The notes beneath the pieces are model-generated. The model searched no databases. It was not told the DNA's origin and was given only the letters and a program-made list of their open reading frames with translations. From Propionibacterium sp. (lineage in GTDB: Bacteria > Actinomycetota > Actinomycetes > Propionibacteriales > Propionibacteriaceae), in the NCBI GenBank assembly GCA_012514785.1, contig JAAYZP010000412.1:1-13385 (forward strand): a stretch of DNA of 13,385 bases, given 5' to 3'. Both the position numbers and the translations under genes were made by a program. This document shows positions 1 through 6,202 of the stretch, piece by piece. The first letter of the stretch is position 1, and every line of letters begins with the position of its first letter.

Positions 1-179
1 CACCACACACTCCGGAGTTCGCCCGCTACACCACGCTCCCCGAGGCCCTGGGTGCGGTGGAGGAAGCTGCCGTAGGGCTGGCGGGCGCAGCCGCGGACTG
101 GCTGGCTGATCCGGTGCTTCGCGAACGGGCGCAGGAGGAGTTCGACGCGCGAGGCCCGGCGGTCAGGTGGGAGGAGTGA
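1..179 (+). CDS. M20-family amidohydrolase/peptidase, C-terminal fragment
   Basis: This is the last 58 complete codons of a gene that begins before the window; the frame starts at base 3 and stops at TGA 177-179. The fragment begins with PHTPEFARYTT and continues into an alanine-rich helix ending LADPVLRERAQEEF. This matches the usual C-terminus of M20-family amidohydrolases (AbgB and indole-acetyl-amino-acid hydrolase relatives). There an HTPEF-like segment contributes to the metal site and is followed by a helix and a 'DP-L--A--EF' tail. Family members are zinc-dependent hydrolases that cleave amide bonds of N-acyl amino acids or small peptides. The substrate cannot be told from the tail. 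It converges on the lactate dehydrogenase gene, with 57 bp between the two stop codons and no strong hairpin that I can see in the gap. Confidence 0.7.
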   Translation, partial: PHTPEFARYTTLPEALGAVEEAAVGLAGAAADWLADPVLRERAQEEFDARGPAVRWEE

Positions 180-236
180 AGCAGGCCGTCCGGGGCGGCG
201 TGTGGAGGTACGTTCGCATCAGGCTGCGCGGGCCGG

Positions 237-1196
237 TCAGAGGCCGCGCTCCAGGCCGTCGGCCGTCGCGCGAATCGCGTCCGCGCTGGCACGCAGGGCC
301 GTGAGCTCGTCCCCGGAGACCGGCAGCTCCAGCTGGCGCCCCGCGCCGGCCGCGCTCACCACCGTCGGCACCGACATGCACATGCCCGACATCCCGTACC
401 AGCCGTCCAGCTCCTTCGAGACCGGCATGATCGTGTGCTCGTCGCGGAGGATGGCGCGCACGATCTGCGTGCCGGCCAGCCCGATCGCGTAGTTCGTCGC
501 GCCCTTGCCCGCGATCACCTCGTAGGCGGCGCCCACGACGCGGTGCGCGATCTCCTCGCGCTTGGCGCGGCCCAGCCGGCCCGTCTCCTTCTCCCAATCG
601 AGCAGCGGGACGCCGCCGATCGTGGCCGAGCTCCACACCGGGATCTCTGTGTCGCCGTGCTCGCCGAGGACGTACGCGTGGACGTTGCTGACCGCGACGT
701 TGCACTCGGCCGCGATCAGCTGCCTCAGCCGCGAGGAGTCCAGCACGGTGCCGGAGCCGATGACGCGCTCCGGCGGCAGGTCGCTGATCTTGAGCGCGGC
801 GTGGGTGGTGACGTCGACGGGGTTGGTCACCATGAGGAAGATCGCGTCGGGGGAGCGCTCCACCAGCGGAGGGATCATGTTGGCCATCAGCCGCACCGTC
901 GACTCGGCCAGGTCCATCCGGGTCTGGCCGGGCTGCTGCTTCGCGCCGGCGGTGACGACGACGACGTCGGAGTTCTCCGTGACGGCGACGTCGGACGACC
1001 CCTGGATGACGGATTCGGGGAAGAATTGGCTGCCGTGCACGAGGTCGAGGGCCTCGGCCTGGACCTTGGCTTCGTTGATGTCCTGGAGCACGACGTGGCG
1101 GGCGACCCCGCGCATCAATGCGGCGTAGGCCATGGACGAGCCGACGGCCCCCGCTCCGACGATGGAAATCTTGGCGCCTTCTCGCTGTACGTTCAT
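237..1196 (-). CDS. ldh: L-lactate dehydrogenase
   Basis: A 319-residue cytoplasmic NAD-dependent 2-hydroxyacid dehydrogenase, the normal length for the family, which interconverts pyruvate and L-lactate. The N-terminal Rossmann motif is GAGAVG (residues 14-19). The mobile loop reads KQQPGQTRMDL (86-96), with Gln87 where LDH has Gln102 (malate dehydrogenase has Arg) and Arg93 equivalent to Arg109. VTNPVDV (123-129) follows. D153 and R156 correspond to Asp168 and Arg171, and the catalytic His is H180 in GEHGD, with spacing exactly as in LDH. The start at ATG 1196 is chosen because the Rossmann strand begins a few residues later. The frame stays open upstream for another 140 codons, but that stretch is opposite the lipoprotein gene and resembles nothing. 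There is no Shine-Dalgarno sequence; a CAGACT box lies 7 nt before the ATG, so the message may be leaderless. The gene diverges from the lipoprotein gene. Confidence 0.95.
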   Translation of the reverse strand: MNVQREGAKISIVGAGAVGSSMAYAALMRGVARHVVLQDINEAKVQAEALDLVHGSQFFPESVIQGSSDVAVTENSDVVVVTAGAKQQPGQTRMDLAESTVRLMANMIPPLVERSPDAIFLMVTNPVDVTTHAALKISDLPPERVIGSGTVLDSSRLRQLIAAECNVAVSNVHAYVLGEHGDTEIPVWSSATIGGVPLLDWEKETGRLGRAKREEIAHRVVGAAYEVIAGKGATNYAIGLAGTQIVRAILRDEHTIMPVSKELDGWYGMSGMCMSVPTVVSAAGAGRQLELPVSGDELTALRASADAIRATADGLERGL

Positions 1197-1203
1197 GGTG
1201 ATG

Positions 1204-1209
1204 AGTCTG
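1204..1209 (-). promoter_or_regulatory. Possible -10 element of ldh (leaderless)
   Basis: On the minus strand this reads CAGACT, one base off TAnnnT, and is separated from the ldh ATG by exactly 7 nt. Four other genes here have a full TAnnnT match at the same distance, and ldh has no Shine-Dalgarno sequence. No clear -35 hexamer is visible. The call rests on this spacing. Confidence 0.4.
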
Positions 1210-1218
1210 CCAGGGTTC

Positions 1219-1248
1219 TGCGCCCGGCATGCCCTAGATTCGGGCGCA
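1219..1248. promoter_or_regulatory. Inverted repeat, candidate operator in the ldh/lipoprotein divergent promoter region
   Basis: A perfect 8-bp inverted repeat, TGCGCCCG (1219-1226) and CGGGCGCA (1241-1248), separated by 14 bp and so about two helical turns centre to centre. It encloses the lipoprotein -10 box, and its right arm ends on the A of the lipoprotein ATG. An 8-bp palindrome GGCATGCC (1226-1233) sits inside. The position suits a repressor site, but short GC palindromes are common in GC-rich DNA. Confidence 0.35.
1235..1240 (+). promoter_or_regulatory. -10 element of the lipoprotein gene (leaderless)
   Basis: TAGATT lies exactly 7 nt upstream of ATG 1248, so transcription would start at or next to the A of the start codon. 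No ribosome binding site precedes the ATG. This fits the leaderless arrangement common in actinobacteria and supports the choice of start. Confidence 0.65.
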
Positions 1249-1757
1249 TGAGAATGGTGTTGGCCGGATTGCTCGCGACGATGCTCCTCGCCGGCTGCGC
1301 GGGCGCCGACGTCGACCCCGCGCCCAGCGCCACCCCCACGCCCACCCCGGAGCCGGCGAGCGATGTCTGCGAGGGCACGGTCCACTGGTCCGCAGGCTCG
1401 ATGGCTCCGCCGCACAGCCACTCGTGGGAGTTGACCCTGGCCGGCGACACAGCAGACTTCGTCGTCTCGCCCTCCTTCACGGGGGAGGAGAGCTACCGCG
1501 ACGAGGGGTTCGCCGTCGACGAGGACGCCGCCCGGGACCTCTGCCTGGCGTTCGCGGAGGTCGCGGACGAGGGAGAGGACCGCCAGATGGATGGTGGCCC
1601 GACCCTCACGTGGGACCTCGGCCGCCACAGCGGGTACTCGACGGTGCCCTCCAGCTTCGGCGAGGCCCGGGACCGCGCCGTCGACGTCATCGGGCAGGAC
1701 CGGTTCGACGAAGGGATCGCCGCCTACGAGGCATGGCGCGACGCCCAGGACGGCTGA
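1248..1757 (+). CDS. Small secreted lipoprotein of unknown function
   Basis: A 169-residue protein with a clear lipoprotein signal peptide. After MRM comes a hydrophobic core and the lipobox LAGC, with the lipidated Cys at residue 17. A Pro/Thr-rich linker (PTPTPTPEP, about residues 28-36) then tethers a soluble domain. Two further cysteines (about residues 41 and 91) could form a disulfide in the exported domain. The domain is acidic and contains a WELTLAGD segment and a C-terminal helix. I recognise no family. It is predicted to be anchored to the outer face of the cytoplasmic membrane. ATG 1248 is chosen because the signal peptide starts there and a TAGATT box lies 7 nt upstream; ATG 1254 (Met3) is less likely. 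It diverges from ldh and lies 92 bp upstream of the EamA exporter gene, from which it is probably transcribed separately. Confidence 0.75.
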   Translation: MRMVLAGLLATMLLAGCAGADVDPAPSATPTPTPEPASDVCEGTVHWSAGSMAPPHSHSWELTLAGDTADFVVSPSFTGEESYRDEGFAVDEDAARDLCLAFAEVADEGEDRQMDGGPTLTWDLGRHSGYSTVPSSFGEARDRAVDVIGQDRFDEGIAAYEAWRDAQDG

Positions 1758-1778
1758 ACGGCCCCTCGCTGCGGGCGA

Positions 1779-1827
1779 GCGACAACGCCGCTCGTGGCGG
1801 TATAGCTACCATGAGCGGCGTTGTCGC
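1779..1827. promoter_or_regulatory. 15+15 bp inverted repeat over the EamA exporter promoter
   Basis: The arms GCGACAACGCCGCTC (1779-1793) and GAGCGGCGTTGTCGC (1813-1827) are perfect complements separated by 19 bp. The spacer holds a -10-like TATAGC (1801-1806), so the left arm falls in the -35 region and the right arm on the expected transcription start. This is the layout of an operator for a dimeric repressor. As RNA it could also fold into a strong stem and act as a terminator for the upstream lipoprotein gene, but no T-tract follows. No regulator gene is adjacent. Confidence 0.6.
1801..1806 (+). promoter_or_regulatory. Candidate -10 element of the EamA exporter gene
   Basis: TATAGC is the only TATA-like hexamer in a GC-rich 92-bp gap and lies between the two arms of the inverted repeat. 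It would give a transcription start near 1813 and a leader of about 37 nt that includes the ribosome binding site. No convincing -35 is seen. Confidence 0.4.
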
Positions 1828-1849
1828 ACGCTGTGGGAGGGAGGAACTG

Positions 1850-2794
1850 ATGAGTCGCTCGACGGTGGCCGGCTTCACGTTCGTGATCCTCTCCGCCTTC
1901 TTCTTCGCCGTCTCCGGGCCCATCGCGAAGTCGCTCTACGCCGTCGGCTGGAGTCCTGGTGCCGTCGTGCTGATCCGCCTGATCGGTTCCGCGGTGCTGC
2001 TCGTGATCCCGACGATCGTCACCCTCCGCGGCCGCTGGGCCGAGGTCCGGGAGCACTGGAAGCTGCTCGTCGTCTACGGCGTCGTCGCCATGGCCGGCAT
2101 GCAGGGCACCTACTTCGTCGCCGTCGACCACCTGAGCGTGGCGGTGGCGCTGCTGCTGCAGATGATGGGTGCGCCGTTGATCATCGTCTTCTGGCTCTGG
2201 GCGCGCACGAAGCGGCGGCCGGCGGCGGTCACCTTCGTGGGTGTGGCCGTCGCGCTGATCGGCGTCGTGCTCGTGCTCGACCTGCGCGGCGCCACGCTCA
2301 GCATGTTCGGCGTCGTCATGGCGCTCGCCTCGGCCGCTTGCCTCGCCGTCTACTTCTTCGTCTCCTCCAGCCAGTCGCACGCGATCCCACCCATCGCGTT
2401 CACCGGGCTCGGCATGTGGGTGGGCGCGGCGACCATCGGCGTCGCGAACCTCACCCAGCTCATGCCGGGACGCTACGTCGTGGCCGACGCCGACTTCGCC
2501 GGCGCCCAGATCTCGTGGGCGGTGCCGATCGCGCTGCTGGTGGTGGGCACGGTCGGTGCCTACGTCTGCGGGATCATCGGGCTGCGCTACATCGGCGCGA
2601 CGGTGGGCTCGTTCCTCAACCTCGTCGAGGTGCCGTTCTCCGCCGTCGCCGCGTGGCTCATCGTGTCCGAGGAGCTCACCGTCATGCAGATCGTGGGCGG
2701 GGTGGTGATCCTGCTGGGGACGGTGTTCGTGAAGAGGGGCGACGTGCGCTCGCCGCACGAGGCGGCGGGCCTCCCCGCAGCGGAACGCACGTGA
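1850..2794 (+). CDS. EamA (DMT superfamily) metabolite exporter
   Basis: A 314-residue integral membrane protein with about ten transmembrane helices arranged as two EamA repeats (roughly residues 8-145 and 152-295). Features typical of the drug/metabolite transporter superfamily are the N-terminal FFFAVSGPIAKSLY, the first-repeat TYFVAVDHLSVAVALLLQ and the second-repeat GLRYIGATVGSFLNLVEVPF. The last of these matches the consensus in which the final helix bundle is followed by a short basic tail (KRG). Members export amino acids or other small metabolites; the substrate is not evident. The start at ATG 1850 is set by a strong GGGAGGGAGG ribosome binding site. An in-frame ATG at 1811 lies too close to the -10 box and inside the inverted repeat. 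The gene is monocistronic and convergent with pckG. The inverted repeat over its promoter suggests inducible expression. Confidence 0.88.
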   Translation: MSRSTVAGFTFVILSAFFFAVSGPIAKSLYAVGWSPGAVVLIRLIGSAVLLVIPTIVTLRGRWAEVREHWKLLVVYGVVAMAGMQGTYFVAVDHLSVAVALLLQMMGAPLIIVFWLWARTKRRPAAVTFVGVAVALIGVVLVLDLRGATLSMFGVVMALASAACLAVYFFVSSSQSHAIPPIAFTGLGMWVGAATIGVANLTQLMPGRYVVADADFAGAQISWAVPIALLVVGTVGAYVCGIIGLRYIGATVGSFLNLVEVPFSAVAAWLIVSEELTVMQIVGGVVILLGTVFVKRGDVRSPHEAAGLPAAERT

Positions 2795-2803
2795 GGCTCC
2801 GAG

Positions 2804-2890
2804 GAAAGTCTTCAATATCGACCACTCGTTGTGCCAGCAAAGGTTTGCTGCTGCCCGTGAGCGCATCGAGTGGCAAGGAATGAAGTTTTC
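2804..2890. repeat. 87-bp low-GC imperfect palindrome (MITE-like or structured RNA)
   Basis: The element folds on itself in three tiers. The outer stem pairs 2804-2814 with 2881-2890 (ten pairs, one bulged T). A middle stem pairs 2822-2833 with 2862-2873 and contains CCACTCG/CGAGTGG. The inner palindrome is CAGCAAAGGTTTGCTG (2835-2850). About 51% of its bases are G or C by hand count, clearly below its surroundings. It lies between two convergent stop codons. It could be a small non-autonomous mobile element, a remnant, or an RNA structure; no open frame in it looks coding. Confidence 0.5.
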
Positions 2891-2914
2891 GGCCGAATCC
2901 GCCCCACCGACGAC

Positions 2915-2948
2915 GATGCGGCCCGCGGCCGGAGCCGGGGGCCGCATC
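2915..2948. terminator. Stem-loop between convergent EamA and pckG genes
   Basis: A perfect 10-bp stem, GATGCGGCCC (2915-2924) with GGGCCGCATC (2939-2948) and a 14-nt loop, ends 11 bp before the pckG stop codon. It is positioned to serve as a bidirectional terminator for both genes. There is no T-tract, as is common for hairpin terminators in GC-rich actinobacteria. Confidence 0.6.
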
Positions 2949-2959
2949 GCGGTCGGGAA

Positions 2960-4837
2960 CTACTTCTCGTCGATGAGCTGCAGCGCCACGTGCCACAGCT
3001 CGTCGTGCACCGCACCCGGCACCTTGCTGCCGAGCGAGCGCAGCCAGCGACGGATGCGCGGGAGCTCATCCTTCCACTCCTGCTCTTGGTACGACGTGAC
3101 CTCCCGCAGCACCTCGGGGTCGATGTCGAGGCCCTCGGTGTCGAGGTCGCCCTCGACCGGCAGCAGGCCGGCGGGGGTGTCGACGGCGTCGACGTTGCCC
3201 TCGATGCGGTCCACCATCCACTTCAGCACGCGCGAGTTCTCGCCGAAGCCCGGCCACATGAACTTGCCGTCCGCGTCGCGGCGGAACCAGTTGACGTAGA
3301 AGATCTTCGGGAGCTTCTCCGGCTCGGTCCGCTCGCCGATGTTGATCCAGTGCTGCAGGTAGTCACCGACGTGGTAGCCGATGAACGGCAGCATGGCCAT
3401 CGGGTCGCGGCGCAGCACGCCGACGGCGCCCTTCGCCGCAGCCGTGGTCTCCGACGAGCAGGTGGCGCCCATGAAGACACCGTGCTGCCAGTTGCGCGAC
3501 TGCGCCACCAGCGGGATCGTGTTCTCGCGGCGGCCGCCGAACACGATGGCGTCGACGGGGACGCCGCGCGGGTCGTCGTACTCCGGAGCGATCGTCGGGA
3601 TCTGGCGGATCGGGGTGCAGAACCGGCTGTTCGGGTGCGCGGCCTTCTCGCCCTTGCGGCCGCCCTCGGGGCCGTGCTCGGGGGTCCAGGAGCGGCCCTT
3701 CCAGTCGGTCAGGTGCGACGGCGTGTCATCCGTCATGCCCTCCCACCACACGTCGCCGTCGTCGGTGAGGGCGACGTTGGTGAACACCGTGTTGCCCGCG
3801 TTGACGGCGGCCATGGCGTTCGGGTTGGTGCTCTCGCCGGTGCCCGGCGCGACGCCGAACATGCCGTCCTCGGGGTTGATCGCCCAGAGGCGGCCGTCGT
3901 CGCGGAACCGCATCCAGACGATGTCGTCGCCGATGGTCTCGGCCTTCCATCCGGGGATGGTTGGCGTGATCATGGCGAGGTTCGTCTTGCCGCACGCCGA
4001 CGGGAACGCCGCGGCGATGTTGTACGACTTGCCCTCGGGCGAGGTGAGCTTCAGCAGCAGCATGTGCTCCGCCAGCCAGCCCTCGTCGCGGCCCATCACG
4101 GAGGCGATGCGCAGCGCGTAGCACTTCTTGCCGAGCAGCGAGTTGCCGCCGTAGCCGGAGCCGTAGCTCCAGATCATCCGCTCCTCGGGGAAGTGGACGA
4201 TGTACTTCACGTCGTTGCACGGCCACGGCACGTCGGTGACGCCCTCGTTCAGCGGCATGCCCACGGAGTGGAGCGCGGGCACGAAGAAGGCTTCCTTCTC
4301 CTCCATCGCCCTGAGCGGGGCCTCGCCCATGCGGGTCATGATGCGCATGGAGAGCACGACGTAGGCCGAGTCGGTGATCTCGACGCCGAACTTCGGGTCG
4401 TCGGCCTCGATGTGGCCCATGCAGAACGGGACGACGTACATCGTCCGGCCCACCATGCAGCCGTCGTACAGCTTGCTCATGATGGCCTTCATCTGGTCCG
4501 GGTCCATCCAGTTGTTGGTGGGGCCGGCGTCGTTCTCGTCCTCCGAGCAGATGAAGGTCTGGTCCTCCACGCGGGCGACGTCGTCCGGATCGGTGACGGC
4601 GTAGACGGAGTTGGGCTTCTCGTCGTCGTCGAGGCGCTGGACCGCGCCGCTGGCGACGAGCTGGTCCACCAGCGACTGGTACTCCTCGTCCGAGCCATCA
4701 CAGAAGTGGATGGCGGCGGGCTTGGTGAGGGCGGCGACTTCGTCGACCCAGCGGATGATCTCCGGGTGGGTCGGCACGCGGCCGGTGGTGGGTAGCTGGG
4801 ACAGGGTATCGGTTGACGCGAGGATAGGCGCGTTCAT
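2960..4837 (-). CDS. pckG: Phosphoenolpyruvate carboxykinase (GTP)
   Basis: A 625-residue cytoplasmic enzyme, full length for the GTP-dependent family. It interconverts oxaloacetate + GTP and PEP + CO2 + GDP at the gluconeogenic/anaplerotic node. The kinase-1a P-loop is FPSACGKTNLAM (278-289) and the metal-binding kinase-2 region is GDDIVWM (303-309). The guanine-nucleotide/active-site segment NPEDGMFGVAPGTG (321-334) and the substrate segment YGSGYGGNSLLGKKCYALR (225-243) are intact. FGGRRENTIPLV and NWFRRDADGKFMWPGFGEN are in the C-terminal half. The ATP-dependent family has a different P-loop context, so the GTP assignment is firm. The start at ATG 4837 is supported by an AAAGGAGT ribosome binding site 3 nt upstream and by a TGACAA-N18-TATAAC promoter. 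The gene is alone on its strand between the EamA gene (convergent) and a membrane protein gene (same strand, 130 bp upstream). Confidence 0.97.
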   Translation of the reverse strand: MNAPILASTDTLSQLPTTGRVPTHPEIIRWVDEVAALTKPAAIHFCDGSDEEYQSLVDQLVASGAVQRLDDDEKPNSVYAVTDPDDVARVEDQTFICSEDENDAGPTNNWMDPDQMKAIMSKLYDGCMVGRTMYVVPFCMGHIEADDPKFGVEITDSAYVVLSMRIMTRMGEAPLRAMEEKEAFFVPALHSVGMPLNEGVTDVPWPCNDVKYIVHFPEERMIWSYGSGYGGNSLLGKKCYALRIASVMGRDEGWLAEHMLLLKLTSPEGKSYNIAAAFPSACGKTNLAMITPTIPGWKAETIGDDIVWMRFRDDGRLWAINPEDGMFGVAPGTGESTNPNAMAAVNAGNTVFTNVALTDDGDVWWEGMTDDTPSHLTDWKGRSWTPEHGPEGGRKGEKAAHPNSRFCTPIRQIPTIAPEYDDPRGVPVDAIVFGGRRENTIPLVAQSRNWQHGVFMGATCSSETTAAAKGAVGVLRRDPMAMLPFIGYHVGDYLQHWINIGERTEPEKLPKIFYVNWFRRDADGKFMWPGFGENSRVLKWMVDRIEGNVDAVDTPAGLLPVEGDLDTEGLDIDPEVLREVTSYQEQEWKDELPRIRRWLRSLGSKVPGAVHDELWHVALQLIDEK

Positions 4838-4840
4838 TCC

Positions 4841-4894
4841 ACTCCTTTGGGGCGCGACTAGCGGGTTATACCACGCACTCTAGACCCGTTGTCA
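4841..4894 (-). promoter_or_regulatory. pckG promoter and ribosome binding site
   Basis: On the minus strand a -35-like TGACAA (4889-4894) is followed by an 18-nt spacer and a -10 TATAAC (4865-4870). A transcription start near 4858 would give a leader of about 20 nt. The Shine-Dalgarno AAAGGAGT (4841-4848) lies just before the ATG at 4837. This is the best-looking housekeeping-type promoter in the window. Confidence 0.65.
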
Positions 4895-4920
4895 GGGGGT
4901 AGTGAAATCCGCAACTGTCC

Positions 4921-4932
4921 ATGTCTTGACAT
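4921..4932. promoter_or_regulatory. Palindrome upstream of the pckG promoter, candidate regulator site
   Basis: ATGTCTTGACAT is a perfect 12-bp palindrome about 27 bp upstream of the pckG -35 box. A GACGTC palindrome follows at 4935-4940, and several GTC/GAC triplets recur nearby. The distance suits an activator or upstream operator. It resembles no binding site I can name. Confidence 0.3.
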
Positions 4933-4967
4933 CAGACGTCCTGTCGTGCAAGCGGAAAAGGACTTCT

Positions 4968-6158
4968 CTACCCGTCGAGATCGAGCAGCACCTGCCAGCG
5001 GGCGGGTGCCTTGCCGTGGGCCCGGAGGGTAGTCCGGTAGCGGTGGCGGGCCGCGAGGTTGCGGCGCACCTCGTCGGCCACCCGCGACAGGAAGACGCCC
5101 CGGTAGCGCTGGTCCAGCAGCGTCGAGGCGGCGAACGACACCCCGGAGAACAGTGCGAGCACGAGACAGACGCGGAACATCGCGTGGTCCATCGGCAGCC
5201 CGATGCCGACGAACGTCAGCTGGGCAGGCGCGGCGCCGCTCCAGCGCTCGATGAGTTCCGGGGTGAGCGCGATGGCGCCGAAGATGGCGAATACCGTGAA
5301 GGTGAGCACGACGAACGCCGCGATCTGCACCGCCTGCACGGACATCGAGACGGTCACGAGGTTGAACCGCTCACCCAGCGAGAGCTTGTTGCGGGTGGGT
5401 TCGACGCCGTGGAACGGGGTGTCGGCGAGCAGCTCGTCGGCGTCGTCGTCGGTGTCCTCGTCGTCGAGCATGTCCACGGTGGCGGGCAGCACGATGAGCA
5501 GGATGAGCCCGACGAGGAACAGCCCCAGCCACCACATCCGGGTCTTGCTGATCACGGCGGCGATCTGCCACAGCTCGCCGGTGAAGAACGCGAGCAGCAC
5601 GGTGAGCAGCAGCAACGGCAGGATGCGCGCCACCGCCGGGATGGCGGCCGTCAGCTCGTGGAAGCTGCGGCGCGCCGCCCACCCGACGATCCGGTCCAGC
5701 TCCAGGAACGCCAGGAGTGCGGCGAGCACGAGCAGCAGCAGCCGGGTGCCGATGGGCACGTGGAGGCCGAAGCCGACGTCGACCACCGCGGCCGCGATAC
5801 TGAGGCCCGCCAGCCAGACGAGCACGATGACCGCGCCCAGCGTGAGACGCCAGGTGAGACTGAGGCGACGTTGCAGCCTCCCGTAGGCGATGCCCGCAGG
5901 GATCGCGAGCATGGCGACGACTGCGGCGGTGATCAGGGCGGTCAGCACACCGGGGTGCCGGATGAGTTCGAAGAGCGGGATCACCTCGTCGACGGAGATC
6001 GCGGCGTCGGCGATCAGGAGCGCGGTGGCGAGCAGCGCGAACGTGATGAGCACCGCGGAGGTGCGGGGGAGTAGGCCCTGGACGCGTCGTCGCGCGGGTA
6101 CGACGAACGGCAGTCCGCTGGCGCGTAGCCAGTCCTCCTGCGCGGTGAGCGTGTTCAT
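4968..6158 (-). CDS. Polytopic membrane protein of unknown function
   Basis: A 396-residue protein with about eight predicted transmembrane helices (roughly 32-51, 70-95, 104-126, 136-153, 172-193, 208-226, 267-296 and 325-344). A soluble loop of about 40 residues between helices six and seven starts with a striking acidic run (DMLDDEDTDDDADELLAD, 229-246). The C-terminus is basic (RRNLAARHRYR) and probably cytoplasmic. I recognise no family, and nothing indicates a transporter signature. The start at ATG 6158 is chosen because a TATGCT box lies exactly 7 nt upstream and no ribosome binding site is present. The in-frame ATG at 6170 overlaps that box and would precede the predicted transcript start. 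It lies 44 bp downstream of the AAA_14 ATPase gene on the same strand but appears to have its own promoter. Confidence 0.75.
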   Translation of the reverse strand: MNTLTAQEDWLRASGLPFVVPARRRVQGLLPRTSAVLITFALLATALLIADAAISVDEVIPLFELIRHPGVLTALITAAVVAMLAIPAGIAYGRLQRRLSLTWRLTLGAVIVLVWLAGLSIAAAVVDVGFGLHVPIGTRLLLLVLAALLAFLELDRIVGWAARRSFHELTAAIPAVARILPLLLLTVLLAFFTGELWQIAAVISKTRMWWLGLFLVGLILLIVLPATVDMLDDEDTDDDADELLADTPFHGVEPTRNKLSLGERFNLVTVSMSVQAVQIAAFVVLTFTVFAIFGAIALTPELIERWSGAAPAQLTFVGIGLPMDHAMFRVCLVLALFSGVSFAASTLLDQRYRGVFLSRVADEVRRNLAARHRYRTTLRAHGKAPARWQVLLDLDG

Positions 6159-6165
6159 CGGCACG

Positions 6166-6171
6166 AGCATA
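6166..6171 (-). promoter_or_regulatory. -10 element of the membrane protein gene (leaderless)
   Basis: TATGCT on the minus strand is followed by 7 nt (CGTGCCG) and then ATG 6158. This is the same geometry as at 1235, 7636 and 8345. It implies a leaderless transcript separate from the upstream ATPase gene and fixes the start codon. Confidence 0.6.
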
Positions 6172-6202
6172 GGGCTTCGCTGGCTCCCGCTCGGGGAGTC
6201 CG

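Noticed and set aside
180..236. Terminator between the M20 gene and ldh
   Set aside because: I looked for a stem in the 57-bp gap and found only short GC matches of 4-5 bp.
435..1246. Plus-strand open frame opposite ldh, in frame with the lipoprotein
   Set aside because: It is a frame extension through antisense ldh sequence. The signal peptide and leaderless promoter place the true start at 1248.
1811..1849. ATG 1811 as start of the EamA exporter
   Set aside because: It is only 4 nt after the -10-like box and within the inverted repeat; ATG 1850 has a strong ribosome binding site and begins directly before the first helix.
2870..4795. Long open frame on the plus strand opposite pckG (641 codons)
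   Set aside because: It is antisense to a gene with an intact enzyme signature. Its composition (Val, Asp, His, Arg, Gly-rich) is what GC-rich codon bias creates on the opposite strand, and it contains no recognisable domain.
4902..6074. Plus-strand open frame opposite the eight-helix membrane protein
   Set aside because: It is rich in Asp, Glu, His, Gln and Arg with no domain, an antisense shadow of hydrophobic codons.
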